From: Oscillospiraceae bacterium
Lineage (GTDB): Bacteria > Bacillota > Clostridia > Oscillospirales > CAG-272
Direction: 5' to 3'
Length of the DNA stretch: 64,000 bases
Assembly (NCBI GenBank): GCA_015063955.1
Contig: SVTD01000003.1
Coordinates: forward strand, 1-64,000
The translations under genes and the position numbers were made by a program. Every line of letters starts with the position of its first letter. The first letter of the stretch is position 1. Below, in pieces: positions 47,563-57,674 of this stretch. The notes beneath the pieces are model-generated. The model was not told the DNA's origin. It saw only the letters and a list, made by a program, of their open reading frames with translations, and did not search any database.

Positions 47563-49895
47563 CCTTCATCCACTTTTATTACGCAAACGGTTATGTCGTC
47601 CTCTCTGCCTGTGTTTTCGGCAGCGGTCTCGGCTACGGTGCGGGCAAGAACTGAAGGAGATTCTATCCCCCGTATTCCCTCGGAAAGAAGCTCGTAGAGC
47701 CAGGGGCTCTCCTCATAGGAGCCCGTTACCCCGTCGGTCATCATTATGACCGTATCCCCTGCTTTCAGGTCAAAGGACACCGACTCTGCATCGAGGGCTC
47801 TCATTATCCCCACGGGAACAGTTTTTGAGTGGATGCGGTATAGCTGTCCGCCTCTTATGACAAAGGTGGGTGCGGCGCCGCTTTTTATAAATCTCGCTCT
47901 GCCCGTATAAAGGTCTGCCTCCATAAGATCCACGGTTGTAAAGCATTCCCCCGCCGCTCCTCTGACAAAGCAGTTGAGAAGCTCAAGGGCGCTTCTCATG
48001 GGGCATCCTGCCGACAGAAGCTTTTCGAGGAAATACGCCGTGATACCGCTGGTCTGCGCAGCCTCCGTGCCTGAGCCCATACCGTCGGATACGAGGGTAT
48101 AGAAATAACCCTCCTCGTTTTCAAAGGAGCAGACGCTGTCGCCGCTGCGGTTGTCCCTTCCCGAGCGAAGGCTGAAGCGTCCGTGGGAAAGTGAAATTAC
48201 AGGCAAGGAATGCATCGATGCCGATATATGCTTTCCGTCTATGGAAAACTCAGGCGATGACAGTCGGGCAGACAGTACCCTCTGGGCGCAAATGCGTATA
48301 TCGTTTTCGCCGGCACCCGCTCCCGAGGGATCTATTCCTCGAAGGTACACTCTTCTCAGGCGCTTGCCCCATACGGAGCACGCGGAAAAGGTAAAGCCCT
48401 CCGAGGTCAGCTCGCCCGACAGGCGTTTTTCCCCATCCTCATCACGTAGGGCGATCTCCGCCTCTCCCATCTCTCGCATAAGATTTGCCACGGCTGAATA
48501 ATCCGAGGCGAAAAGCTCGCTCTTTTTTGCGCTTTCCGAAAGGCTCCTCGCCCTTCTTACGGCACCGTTTATGCTTTCGATTATGGGATCGATATTGAAG
48601 CATCGGCGGGCAACGGATTCGGGCACTATCCGCGCCGTGATCTTTCCGTTCTGGCACAGCCTGTATGCCATATTTGAAAACATGGAGTCTACGGTGGCGG
48701 CGTCGATCCCCGAGCATTCCTTTTCGTGTACACATCCGCTGCAATACTTTGCCCGTGCAGAGGCACAGATGCGCTGTGATTCACGGCTCGTAGGCAGGCG
48801 GAGCCTGTCTCCTACCTCCCGTATCAATTGCGAAAGAGAATCAAGGGCTTCTCCGATCCTCGGAAGTCTCTCATCCTTTACCGAGCCCTCCTTTTCCCAT
48901 ATTCCCCTTCGCTCAAAGTCAAGAAAGGCAGGCAGAGCATCGGGCAGAGGCCCGAGGCTTACGAAGGGGGATGCCACTGCCGCCGCAAGGGCGATCTCGG
49001 GGATAACGTCGGAAAGGGCTGAAAGCCCACCCGAAAAAAGAGAGATCACCGATGCTGCAAGGGCCGCGATTATTACAGACGCTACCTTGCTGTACTCCCA
49101 GAAAAGTGAGGTTACAAGTCCGACGACTCCGAAGGCGGGGGCGTAAGCGCCTCCCATCGCAAGTCCTCCCGCAAGACCTACGACGCTTCCCATTGCAGCA
49201 CCGCCGGCGTAGCTGAAATAAACTGCGGCAATAAAGGTAAGAGTCGCGCATAGATTAAAGGGAAGCCTTACAAGGGATACCGATGCAAAAAGCCCCAGGG
49301 CAAGAACGAAAAGTCCTGCCATTCTTTTTGATCTTCCCGCACTCCTGTCAGAAAGAAAAACGAAGGCTGCTGCTCCGATAACTGCCTCACCGATACCCAA
49401 AAGTGCTGAAAACAGCCCGTAGTAAAGGCTCTCGCTCTCAACGATGGCTACCACGCCTGCCGCCGCGGCTCCCGCGGCGCAGACCGTTATCTTCATATAT
49501 CCCCGTTCTCTGAAAAGCCTTCTGAAAAGTGCGTTCTTTTCCTTGAAATCACCCTTGAAAACGCAGACCCACAGGCGTATGAGAAGCATTGACAAAAGTA
49601 TGAGTATCTGCCACAGAGCGCCGGTATCCATAGTCACCGTTGCAAGGACAGCCCCCATAAAGCAAAGTGCCGTGCTCATTCCCCCCGAGGATGCGGCGAG
49701 AACCGCAAAGCTTAATGGGTAGGTGCCCATCGGCGCTCTGACGGCGCTGAGAAGGAATGACAGCGCAAGAGTTACTCCATAACCGGCCACCGCTCTGATT
49801 TTTGATATATCGGCAACGCTTTTTGCTTTCGTAATTCCCACGTCTCCCGAAAGGAATCCCCTTCCGAGGCCTGATCTTATCTTTTTTCTTTTCAT
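47559..49895 (-). CDS. spoIIE: Stage II sporulation protein E (PP2C-type phosphatase)
   Basis: N-terminal multi-TM domain; C-terminal YTLVSDGMGSGTEAAQTSGITAYFLEKLLSAG...DLYTGRARFIKSGAAPTFVIRGG...VIMMTDGV. Confidence 0.95.
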   Translation of the reverse strand: MKRKKIRSGLGRGFLSGDVGITKAKSVADISKIRAVAGYGVTLALSFLLSAVRAPMGTYPLSFAVLAASSGGMSTALCFMGAVLATVTMDTGALWQILILLSMLLIRLWVCVFKGDFKEKNALFRRLFRERGYMKITVCAAGAAAAGVVAIVESESLYYGLFSALLGIGEAVIGAAAFVFLSDRSAGRSKRMAGLFVLALGLFASVSLVRLPFNLCATLTFIAAVYFSYAGGAAMGSVVGLAGGLAMGGAYAPAFGVVGLVTSLFWEYSKVASVIIAALAASVISLFSGGLSALSDVIPEIALAAAVASPFVSLGPLPDALPAFLDFERRGIWEKEGSVKDERLPRIGEALDSLSQLIREVGDRLRLPTSRESQRICASARAKYCSGCVHEKECSGIDAATVDSMFSNMAYRLCQNGKITARIVPESVARRCFNIDPIIESINGAVRRARSLSESAKKSELFASDYSAVANLMREMGEAEIALRDEDGEKRLSGELTSEGFTFSACSVWGKRLRRVYLRGIDPSGAGAGENDIRICAQRVLSARLSSPEFSIDGKHISASMHSLPVISLSHGRFSLRSGRDNRSGDSVCSFENEEGYFYTLVSDGMGSGTEAAQTSGITAYFLEKLLSAGCPMRSALELLNCFVRGAAGECFTTVDLMEADLYTGRARFIKSGAAPTFVIRGGQLYRIHSKTVPVGIMRALDAESVSFDLKAGDTVIMMTDGVTGSYEESPWLYELLSEGIRGIESPSVLARTVAETAAENTGREDDITVCVIKVDEG

Positions 49896-50025
49896 TTCTA
49901 CTTCCGTTTCCTTTTCATTTTGTAAAAGGATTTTACGCTTTTCCCTTCAAAAAGTGCGTCGCATAAGGGGCTTGAAATATAGCTTTTTTATTCGTATTTT
50001 TGCGGGAATTGAAAAGAAAAAAGAT

Positions 50026-50076
50026 TCCCCGCAATTCTTTGGTCGAAGAAGCTCTGAGAATTGCGGGGAATTTTCG
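50026..50076 (-). terminator. Terminator of AbrB-family gene
   Basis: ATTCCCCGCAATTCT...AGAATTGCGGGGAAT followed by CTTTTTTC on minus strand. Confidence 0.65.
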
Positions 50077-50094
50077 GAAATACTATTCGGTTTT

Positions 50095-50337
50095 TCAGAT
50101 GTTTTTCATTTCCTCAAGGCAGGAGGTGCATATTTTCTTATCCTTGTACGTAACGATGCCGTCCGCCTCACCGCAGAAGATGCAGGAGGGTGCGTATTTC
50201 TGAAGGATGATCCTGTCCTTATCGGAAAACATTTCAACTCCGTCGCCGGAATTGATATCAAGCATTCTTCTGATCTCAATGGGGAGAACGATTCTGCCAA
50301 GCTCGTCGATCTTTCTTACCATGCCAAGTGATTTCAT
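50095..50337 (-). CDS. AbrB family transcriptional regulator with C-terminal Cys-pair motif
   Basis: MKSLGMVRKIDELGRIVLPIEIRRMLDINSGDGVEMF AbrB N-terminus; CIFCGE...ICTSC. Confidence 0.94.
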   Translation of the reverse strand: MKSLGMVRKIDELGRIVLPIEIRRMLDINSGDGVEMFSDKDRIILQKYAPSCIFCGEADGIVTYKDKKICTSCLEEMKNI

Positions 50338-50522
50338 ATTATTTACCGTCCCTTTCTTTTGGCAAAGGGCGACATTTTATTTCCTGTTATCGCCTCAAAT
50401 TACCATATATTGTATATTGCAACATTATTGTAACTCAATTTACAGATTTTGTCAATAACTCGACAGCATTTTCTGAAATAAACCGTTTTCCACCGTTCGC
50501 CACTTTTCGACAAGCCCCTGTG

Positions 50523-50551
50523 TTGACTTCACTTTCATATTAGTATATAAT
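50523..50551 (+). promoter_or_regulatory. Promoter TTGACT-N17-TATAAT upstream of LRR-rSAM-small protein operon
   Basis: -35 50523-50528, -10 50546-50551. Confidence 0.75.
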
Positions 50552-50580
50552 TATATCAATATTATATAATGGAGAAAACT

Positions 50581-51945
50581 ATGAGTTCTAAATCAAAAAA
50601 TAACAAAAGCGCCGGCACTATAGGGTGCATCGTACTCATGCTTATTTCATTCGGCCCGGTTATTGTGCCTCTCTTTCTCTTATTTACCGAAGCGCCCCCC
50701 GCGGTAGTGGCGGTTTTATCAGCTATAGCATTCGTTCTGATACTTTCACATCACAATAAATCATTTAAGAACGCCGGCACCGCGAAAGCAGCGCTTGATC
50801 CCAATGCCTCCGAAAAGGCTTTTGCACGCAGGATAGTCCTTTCAAGGCTGCGCGAAATGACGACGGATACCTACAGACCCGTTGCAAAAAAGCTTATCCG
50901 GGACAGATTTATCGTTTGCGGCGCTTATGCCTTGTTTATCATCCTGTTTCTTGGATTCGGCGGGCTTTACGTTTCCCGCTTATTCATAAATATTTGCATT
51001 ATTCTTGCCGTTGTGACTGAGGCGATATTTCTCTCCCTCTCTACGGAGAAATATATCGTACGGGCTATGAAAAAGAACCCTCAGAAAAAGATCACAGAGA
51101 TCGTCGGTGAGGTGACCTTCAACGACGCTGAGACTCCGAAGCTCAAGGGACGGACGGTTGCGGCCGTTCTCCTTATCCCCGTGGCACTCGGCGTTTCCCT
51201 TGCATTCAATTCAACTCCTTACATAACCACAGAGTCCTGCATTGGCGGAGTATCCGTCGTTGAATACCGTCCTGCATTTTTCGCTATGGATACGATTTCC
51301 ATCCCCGAAAAGATCGACGGAAATACCGTCGTCAGCATTGGGGAAAATGCATTCTCCGGCAACTCCTACGTAAAGGAGATCCGTCTCCCGGATACGGTCA
51401 AGGATATAGGCTCCTATGCCTTCAAGGACTGCCGCGCCCTTACAAGGATCACTCTTCCCAAAAGCCTTGAAGCCCTTGGCGGCGAAGCATTTATGGACTG
51501 CAAAAGCCTCAGCTTCATCTCGATTCCCGAGGGAGTGAAGGAGATACGAGGCAGCACCTTTGAGGGCTGCTCCGCGCTTTCAAGCATCAATCTTTGTGAC
51601 AGCATTACCGACATTCACGCGAGAGCCTTCTTCGGCTGCTCCTCTCTCAGATCCATAGATCTTCCCGAGGGCATCACAGAGATCCACGCCAATACCTTCG
51701 AGGAGTGCTCAGCTCTCCGCAGCGTGACTATTCCCGAGGGCGTTACGAGGATCGCAGCCCACGCCTTTTACGGCTGCTCCTCTCTCAGCGAGGTCAACGT
51801 GCCCGATTCCGTCAAGGAGATCGGAAGCTCCGCATTCCGTCTTTGCACCTCACTTGACGAAATAACTATCCCCAAAGACTGTATCGTTAACGAAAGAGCC
51901 TTCAAGGAAAGCCCCACAAACGTAACAAGGAAGATTCATGAATAA
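50581..51945 (+). CDS. Membrane protein with C-terminal BspA-type leucine-rich repeats
   Basis: Repeats such as VVSIGENAFSGNSYVKEIRLPDTVKDIGSYAFKDCRALTRITLPKSLEALGGEAF. Confidence 0.92.
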   Translation: MSSKSKNNKSAGTIGCIVLMLISFGPVIVPLFLLFTEAPPAVVAVLSAIAFVLILSHHNKSFKNAGTAKAALDPNASEKAFARRIVLSRLREMTTDTYRPVAKKLIRDRFIVCGAYALFIILFLGFGGLYVSRLFINICIILAVVTEAIFLSLSTEKYIVRAMKKNPQKKITEIVGEVTFNDAETPKLKGRTVAAVLLIPVALGVSLAFNSTPYITTESCIGGVSVVEYRPAFFAMDTISIPEKIDGNTVVSIGENAFSGNSYVKEIRLPDTVKDIGSYAFKDCRALTRITLPKSLEALGGEAFMDCKSLSFISIPEGVKEIRGSTFEGCSALSSINLCDSITDIHARAFFGCSSLRSIDLPEGITEIHANTFEECSALRSVTIPEGVTRIAAHAFYGCSSLSEVNVPDSVKEIGSSAFRLCTSLDEITIPKDCIVNERAFKESPTNVTRKIHE

Positions 51946-53692
51946 ATTTATCCATCTTTTATACGTCCCCACGAAAAACTGCAATATGCAGTGCAGCTAC
52001 TGCTATCTCGGAGACTCAACAAGGGACGGTGACTGCGACCGCAGTCCCCTTGAGACCCTTGACTACGCAGTTCGGAAATTCAAAGAATGTGAGATAATTC
52101 CCTTTAATATCTCCCTCCACGGCGGCGAAGTCACAACCCTTTCAAAAGAGGATTTTGCCTCCCTTGTCCGTTACATAAGGGACTATTACGAAGAAAACCG
52201 CACACTTATTACGGAAAACGGCTTCAAGGTGGGAAATCCCCATATCAAAACGAACCTTTTCGGCATCGACAGGCATCTTGACGCCATAAGAGAGTATAAC
52301 GTCAGCATTAGCGGAAGCCTTGACCTGCCCCTCTCCCTTCACCGTGAATACAGACTGACAAAGGGCGGCGGCGATACCCTTCCGAAGATCCTTGAAAATA
52401 TCGCCCTCCTTGAAAGCCTGCCAAACAGGAAAAAGGTCTCTGCCACCATTTTCCGCGAGCATTTTCTCCGTATGGACGAGATGATCAGAGATATAAAATT
52501 TCTCCACGAAAGCACCTGCCTTGATATGAACGATTTCAACTTCATGATAGGCTTTGCATCATCCAATATCCACCCCTCCTGCCGCCCCCTCACTCCTCTC
52601 TCCGAGGATGAGCAGGTGGAGCTTTTCAGAAGGATGAACGAGGAGTTTGAAAACACAGACCTGAAAAAAGGACTTGACGGCGCCTGGTTTGCCGAATTTA
52701 CTCAGGCTTACTGCACAAACTGCGATCTCTGCTCGGAGAAGTTCTTTCTCCTTGAGAGAAACGGAGACGTCTACTCCTGCGTCAGAGGTCAGGGAGACCG
52801 TGACTTCTATTACGGCAACGTATACGAGGACACCCCCGAGGAGATCATGAACCGGGCAAGGCTCAAGATCTATAACGTTCACAATCTTACCCCCTTTCCC
52901 GAGGAATGCGCCGAATGCGGATATCTTCACCTTTGCAAAACGGGCTGTCCCTTCGTTAAAAAGGAATACGGCTCAGGCAAATCCTATACCTGCCGTCTGC
53001 AAAAGGAGATCTACAAGAAAAACGGCGAGGCCGAGGAGCGGGAGGCATACCCCTTCGAATATCTCAGACGCGTTCATCCGCAGCTTTGCAAGGATCATCT
53101 CCCAAAAGCAAATGCGCCTGAAAACTCTCTTGAGGATCTGATTTCAAGGGATGAAAAGCTGCAGCGTGTCTACGATCCCGATGCATTCATCCTCGTATGC
53201 GACGGTAACGAGTACCGCCTTGAGTCTCAGCTGACAAAATCCCTGCGTGATTTCATCTTTATCGGCAATCACTCAAAGATTACCCTTTATACGAGAAAGG
53301 ACGTGATAGACGCCCTTTCCGATTACCCCGTAAACAACGCCCTTTATATGATGCTTCTCAGCGGAGATACGGTGGTGTACGGTGACGAGGGACGTGAAAA
53401 GCAGGAGCATATCATGACTCATCTCATCTACAAAAGCACCCTTGCGCGCCGGGAAAGCGACAGAGAGGGATATTATAGGACAGATCTTACAAAGATACTC
53501 CGTCCCTATCTTCCCCATCTTTCAAGGGAGCGGGAAAACAATCTGTTTTTCACCACCTCTGCCCTCAGAGACTACCATTATACAAAGCAGAAAAATAACG
53601 GCTACTATCATATAGCCGCAATGGATCTGCCATTTCAGAATATAGAGTTTTACTACATCGATACGGAGGAATCAGGCCATGAGCTTCAATAA
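51938..53692 (+). CDS. Radical SAM/SPASM domain protein with long C-terminal extension; candidate peptide maturase
   Basis: Radical SAM motif CNMQCSYC; SPASM-like CTNCDLCSEKFFLLERNGDVYSC...CAECGYLHLCKTGC; overlaps both neighbours. Confidence 0.92.
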   Translation: MNKFIHLLYVPTKNCNMQCSYCYLGDSTRDGDCDRSPLETLDYAVRKFKECEIIPFNISLHGGEVTTLSKEDFASLVRYIRDYYEENRTLITENGFKVGNPHIKTNLFGIDRHLDAIREYNVSISGSLDLPLSLHREYRLTKGGGDTLPKILENIALLESLPNRKKVSATIFREHFLRMDEMIRDIKFLHESTCLDMNDFNFMIGFASSNIHPSCRPLTPLSEDEQVELFRRMNEEFENTDLKKGLDGAWFAEFTQAYCTNCDLCSEKFFLLERNGDVYSCVRGQGDRDFYYGNVYEDTPEEIMNRARLKIYNVHNLTPFPEECAECGYLHLCKTGCPFVKKEYGSGKSYTCRLQKEIYKKNGEAEEREAYPFEYLRRVHPQLCKDHLPKANAPENSLEDLISRDEKLQRVYDPDAFILVCDGNEYRLESQLTKSLRDFIFIGNHSKITLYTRKDVIDALSDYPVNNALYMMLLSGDTVVYGDEGREKQEHIMTHLIYKSTLARRESDREGYYRTDLTKILRPYLPHLSRERENNLFFTTSALRDYHYTKQKNNGYYHIAAMDLPFQNIEFYYIDTEESGHELQ

Positions 53693-54035
53693 CCCCGAAA
53701 CCTATAACGAGATCGTTGCATACAGAATCTGTCTTCAGCTGAAGGTGAATATACCTAATCTGAACGATAGCCTCCTCACAGAGGTCTTTGACCATATAAC
53801 CGTTCCCGGAAACACCGCTCACGTTGCAAACGGGATCCTTTCCCTCTGCACAGGTCCTGACATTGTCAAGACCTTCAACGTTGAATCCTTCATTAATCCC
53901 GCAGTTACAGCTATAGGAATGTCTCTTTCAGGCATAAATATCGCAAGACAGAATAACGGCTACTCCGGCGGCGATTATTCCGGAGGCAGCTCAAACAACA
54001 ATAATAACAACAATAACAACAATAACAACGCATAA
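53679..54035 (+). CDS. Small protein with Gly/Ser/Tyr segment and (Asn)12 C-terminus; candidate RiPP precursor
   Basis: 118 aa; ...NIARQNNGYSGGDYSGGSSNNNNNNNNNNNNA; ATG overlaps rSAM 3' end by 14 nt. Confidence 0.75.
   Translation: MSFNNPETYNEIVAYRICLQLKVNIPNLNDSLLTEVFDHITVPGNTAHVANGILSLCTGPDIVKTFNVESFINPAVTAIGMSLSGINIARQNNGYSGGDYSGGSSNNNNNNNNNNNNA
53994..54029 (+). repeat. (AAY)12 trinucleotide tract encoding poly-Asn
   Basis: aacaacaataataacaacaataacaacaataacaac in frame. Confidence 0.9.
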
Positions 54036-54191
54036 TAAAAAAAGGCGGTACGTCTTGAATCCTAAATAAAAGAAAAGATACTTGACTCTGCCATCAGCGG
54101 GAAGTGCAGTATGAAAGCAAAGCCCGCGGCATCGTGATCCCCTCCCGGCGGATTCGGTAACGGATTATAAAAAAGATTGCCCGATTTGGCA

Positions 54192-54228
54192 AAAAACGGC
54201 TGACGGAAACCGTCAGCCGTTTTTTTAT
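54192..54228. terminator. Rho-independent terminator
   Basis: AAAACGGCTGACGG-aaa-CCGTCAGCCGTTTTTTTATTT. Confidence 0.85.
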
Positions 54229-54364
54229 TTAAGCTTAAATATCCTTGCAAGGATCGGTGCAAGAAATCTCGGAGAGCGTACAAGTTTTATTTTCATATGT
54301 ATAAAGCCTTTCCAAGGCAAGTCTGCCTTTACTTTATAATATGCACCTTCCGCCCTGCCTGACA

Positions 54365-55951
54365 TCAGTTTCCGAGGGACTTCGTAGTCTTAACGGTAAC
54401 GTTTTCGTCAAAGCAGACGAACATCCTGTCAACGGTATCCTTCTTCATTTTAGGTGTGATAAGGCTCACGACGGGAACTATTACAAGTCCGCCCAACATA
54501 GCAAACACGCCTGAATAGAGGGAGTTTGTGAATACGAAGGAGAGAACGGGGACGTCTGCAACGGAGAATACTCCGAGAGAGATTAAAAGCTGGCACATCA
54601 TCAGCACGGTGCCGAAAATGAAGCTTGCAACAACGGACGCCTTGGTGGTCTTCTTCCAGTAGAGACCGTAGAGGAATGGTGCGAGGAACGCTCCTGCAAG
54701 AGCGCCCCAGGATACGCCCATCATCTGTGCGATAGCGGAAAAGTTGAAGGTATCCTTGAGAATGGCGATAACTGCGGAAAGAACGATAAACACCATAACG
54801 AACACGCGGAGGATAAAGAGCTTCTTCTTTTCGCTTGGAGCCTTTTTCATTGCGGGAACGATCATATCAAGGGTGAGAGTTGAGCTTGAGGTAAGTACAA
54901 GGCTTGAAAGAGTGGACATTGATGCACTCAGTACAAGCACCATAACGATGGCAATAACTACGCCGGGAAGAGTTGAGAGCATTGCGGGAACTATGCTGTC
55001 AAATACGATCATATCGCCTACCTTCTTGATAGCGGGGCTGTCTGCATAGAGACGTGCAAAGGAGCCGAGGAAGTAGCAGCCTCCGGAAACAACGATAGCA
55101 AAGACCGTAGAAATAATGGTTCCCTTTTTGATAGCGTCCTCATTCTTGATGGAATAGAACTTACCAACCATCTGAGGAAGGCCCCAGGTGCCGAGAGATG
55201 TCAGCATGACTACGAAGAAGAGGAACGTAGGCTGAGGGCCGAGGAAGGATGCAAATGCTCCGTTAAGATCGGGATTTGACTCTGCAGTATTCTGAGAAAG
55301 CTCAGCGATAGCCGCGCCAAGGCCTCCGTTGTCGGCAAGAACTGCACCGATAACGACAACGATACCGATAAGCATGATAATGCCCTGAATGAAGTCGTTG
55401 ATTGCAGTTGCCATATAGCCGCCGAAAATAACGTAAAGACCGGTAAGAAGGGCCATAACTACGATAACTACCCAGTAGGGGATGTCAAATGCAATATTGA
55501 AAAGACTGGAAAGACCGTTATAAAGAGATGCGGTGTAGGGGATAAGGAATATGAATACGATGGCGCTTGCAGCGATCTTGAGACCGTTGGATTCAAAGCG
55601 CTTGCCAAAGAAATCGGGCATAGTCTTTGATTCGATGTGCTGAGTCATAACGCGGGTGCGGCGTCCGAGAACTACCCAGGCAAGCAGGGAGCCGATAAAG
55701 GCGTTACCGAGACCGATCCACGTGGAGGCAAGGCCGAAATTCCATCCGAACTGTCCTGCGTAGCCGACAAAAACAACGGCGGAGAAATAAGACGTACCGA
55801 AGGCAAAGGCGGTAAGCCAGGGTCCAACGCTTCTGCCGCCGAGAACGAATCCGTTAACGTCGGTGGAATGCTTACGGCAATAGAGACCGATGCCTATCAT
55901 AACTGCGAAAAAAATTACAAGTAAAACTGCTGTCAGGATTTTGGTAAACAT
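54365..55951 (-). CDS. Sodium:solute symporter family (SSS) transporter
   Basis: FAFGTSYFSAVVFVGYAGQFGWNFGLASTWIGLGNAFIGSLLAWVVLGRRTR, multi-TM SSS layout. Confidence 0.93.
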   Translation of the reverse strand: MFTKILTAVLLVIFFAVMIGIGLYCRKHSTDVNGFVLGGRSVGPWLTAFAFGTSYFSAVVFVGYAGQFGWNFGLASTWIGLGNAFIGSLLAWVVLGRRTRVMTQHIESKTMPDFFGKRFESNGLKIAASAIVFIFLIPYTASLYNGLSSLFNIAFDIPYWVVIVVMALLTGLYVIFGGYMATAINDFIQGIIMLIGIVVVIGAVLADNGGLGAAIAELSQNTAESNPDLNGAFASFLGPQPTFLFFVVMLTSLGTWGLPQMVGKFYSIKNEDAIKKGTIISTVFAIVVSGGCYFLGSFARLYADSPAIKKVGDMIVFDSIVPAMLSTLPGVVIAIVMVLVLSASMSTLSSLVLTSSSTLTLDMIVPAMKKAPSEKKKLFILRVFVMVFIVLSAVIAILKDTFNFSAIAQMMGVSWGALAGAFLAPFLYGLYWKKTTKASVVASFIFGTVLMMCQLLISLGVFSVADVPVLSFVFTNSLYSGVFAMLGGLVIVPVVSLITPKMKKDTVDRMFVCFDENVTVKTTKSLGN

Positions 55952-55985
55952 AGCTTTATTTCTCCTTTTCTTTAATATTTAGAGT

Positions 55986-57623
55986 TTACTTTGTGATCTG
56001 ACTTTCAACGAGAGTCACGCCGCCGCAGTATATCTCGCGGAGACGAGGCTTCTCAATTTTTCCTGTAGGATTGCGGGGAACGGAGGCAAAAATGATCTTT
56101 CGGGGACGCTTGTAGCGGGGAAGATCCTCGCAGAATGCGTTGATCTCATCCTCGGTAGCGCTTCCCTCCACCTTGAGCTCGATAATTGCTGCGGCGATCT
56201 CGCCGAGACGCTCGTGGGGAAGACCGATAACTGCAACGTCCTTGATCTTGTCGTTTGCACGGAGGTAATCCTCGATCTGTACGGGATAGAGATTCTCACC
56301 TCCGGAGATGATAACGTCCTTCTTACGGTCAACGAGGAAGATGAATCCGTCTTCGTCCTCCTTTGCCATATCTCCCGTCCAGAGCCAGCCGTCGTGAAGG
56401 ATCTCGGCGGTAGCCTCGGGATTCTTATAATAGCATTTCATAACGCCGGGGCCGCGGACTGCAAGCTCGCCCACCTCGCCACGCTCAACGGGTGTTCCGT
56501 CGGGGCGGATGATGGCGGTTTCCCAATGGTATCCTGCGATACCGATGGCGCCAACCTTATGGATGTTCTCAACGCCGAGATGCACGCATCCGGGGCCGAT
56601 GGACTCTGAAAGACCGTAGTTCGTATCGTAATCGTGGTTCGGGAACTGCTCCTTCCAGCGCTTGATAAGGCTGGGGGGAACGGGCTGAGCACCTATGTGC
56701 ATAAGGCGCCACTGGGATAGTCTGTATTCCTTCGGATCAATATCGCCACGGTCGATGGCATCAAGAATATCCTGAGCCCACGGAACGAGGAGCCATACGA
56801 TGGTTGCTTTTTCCTCGCTGACAGCCTGCATGATCCATTCGGGGCTGACACCTCGGAGGATAACTGCCTTACTTGCGGAAAGGAGGCTTCCGAACCAGTG
56901 CATCTTAGCACCTGTATGGTAGAGGGGAGGAATGCAGAGGAAAACGTCGTCTCTTGTCTGGGAATGGTGACGCTGCTCAGTCTCGCAGGAGCAGATAAGC
57001 GCGCGGTGGGCGTGGAGGATGGCCTTAGGAAAGCCCGTAGTACCCGATGAGAAGTAGATTGCAGCATCGTCATCCTCGGTGATGGTTACAGGAGGGGGAG
57101 TCGACGTGCAGTAGGTGGAGTATACCGTATAGCTGTCAGCTCCCTCGGGAACGTCGTTACCCACGAAGAAGAAATTCTTGATGCCGCAAAGCTGATCCTT
57201 CACGGCTGCCACACGGTCGATAAACTCGGGACCGTATATGAGCATACAGGAATCGGAAAGATCAAGACAGTATTTGATCTCGTCTGCTGTATAGCGGTAG
57301 TTCATGGGAACTGCAAGGGCGCCGCATTTGAGGATACCGAAGTATACGGGCAGCCATTCAAGGCAGTTCATAAGAAGTATGGCCACCTTATCGCCCTTTT
57401 TGATTCCGCGGGTGAGAAGAAGGTTTGCACAGCGGTTTGCCTGACGGTCGAAATCCTTCCAGGTCATGGTGCGGCGGTATTTGTCACCTTCTGCAGTTTC
57501 GATAAGATTGTATTCTCTCCAGGTAGTAGTCTTGGAGGGCTGATTTGCAGGGTTTATCTCAACGAGCGCCTCGTCGTTAGGATAAAGTCTTGCGTTTTTT
57601 TCAAGTACGTCAACGATTGTCAT
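55986..57623 (-). CDS. AMP-binding acyl-CoA synthetase
   Basis: AIYFSSGTTGFPKAILHAHRAL, TNYGLSESIGPG, WLWTGDMAKEDEDGFIFLVDRKKDVIISGGENLYPVQIEDYL, RNPTGKIEKPRLRE. Confidence 0.95.
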   Translation of the reverse strand: MTIVDVLEKNARLYPNDEALVEINPANQPSKTTTWREYNLIETAEGDKYRRTMTWKDFDRQANRCANLLLTRGIKKGDKVAILLMNCLEWLPVYFGILKCGALAVPMNYRYTADEIKYCLDLSDSCMLIYGPEFIDRVAAVKDQLCGIKNFFFVGNDVPEGADSYTVYSTYCTSTPPPVTITEDDDAAIYFSSGTTGFPKAILHAHRALICSCETEQRHHSQTRDDVFLCIPPLYHTGAKMHWFGSLLSASKAVILRGVSPEWIMQAVSEEKATIVWLLVPWAQDILDAIDRGDIDPKEYRLSQWRLMHIGAQPVPPSLIKRWKEQFPNHDYDTNYGLSESIGPGCVHLGVENIHKVGAIGIAGYHWETAIIRPDGTPVERGEVGELAVRGPGVMKCYYKNPEATAEILHDGWLWTGDMAKEDEDGFIFLVDRKKDVIISGGENLYPVQIEDYLRANDKIKDVAVIGLPHERLGEIAAAIIELKVEGSATEDEINAFCEDLPRYKRPRKIIFASVPRNPTGKIEKPRLREIYCGGVTLVESQITK

Positions 57624-57674
57624 ATGGGTTTCCTTTATATAAATAAAAAATAATTACAATTAAAAAACAAAAAA

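Noticed and set aside
48571-49146. 191-aa plus-strand ORF
   Set aside because: Antisense to spoIIE.
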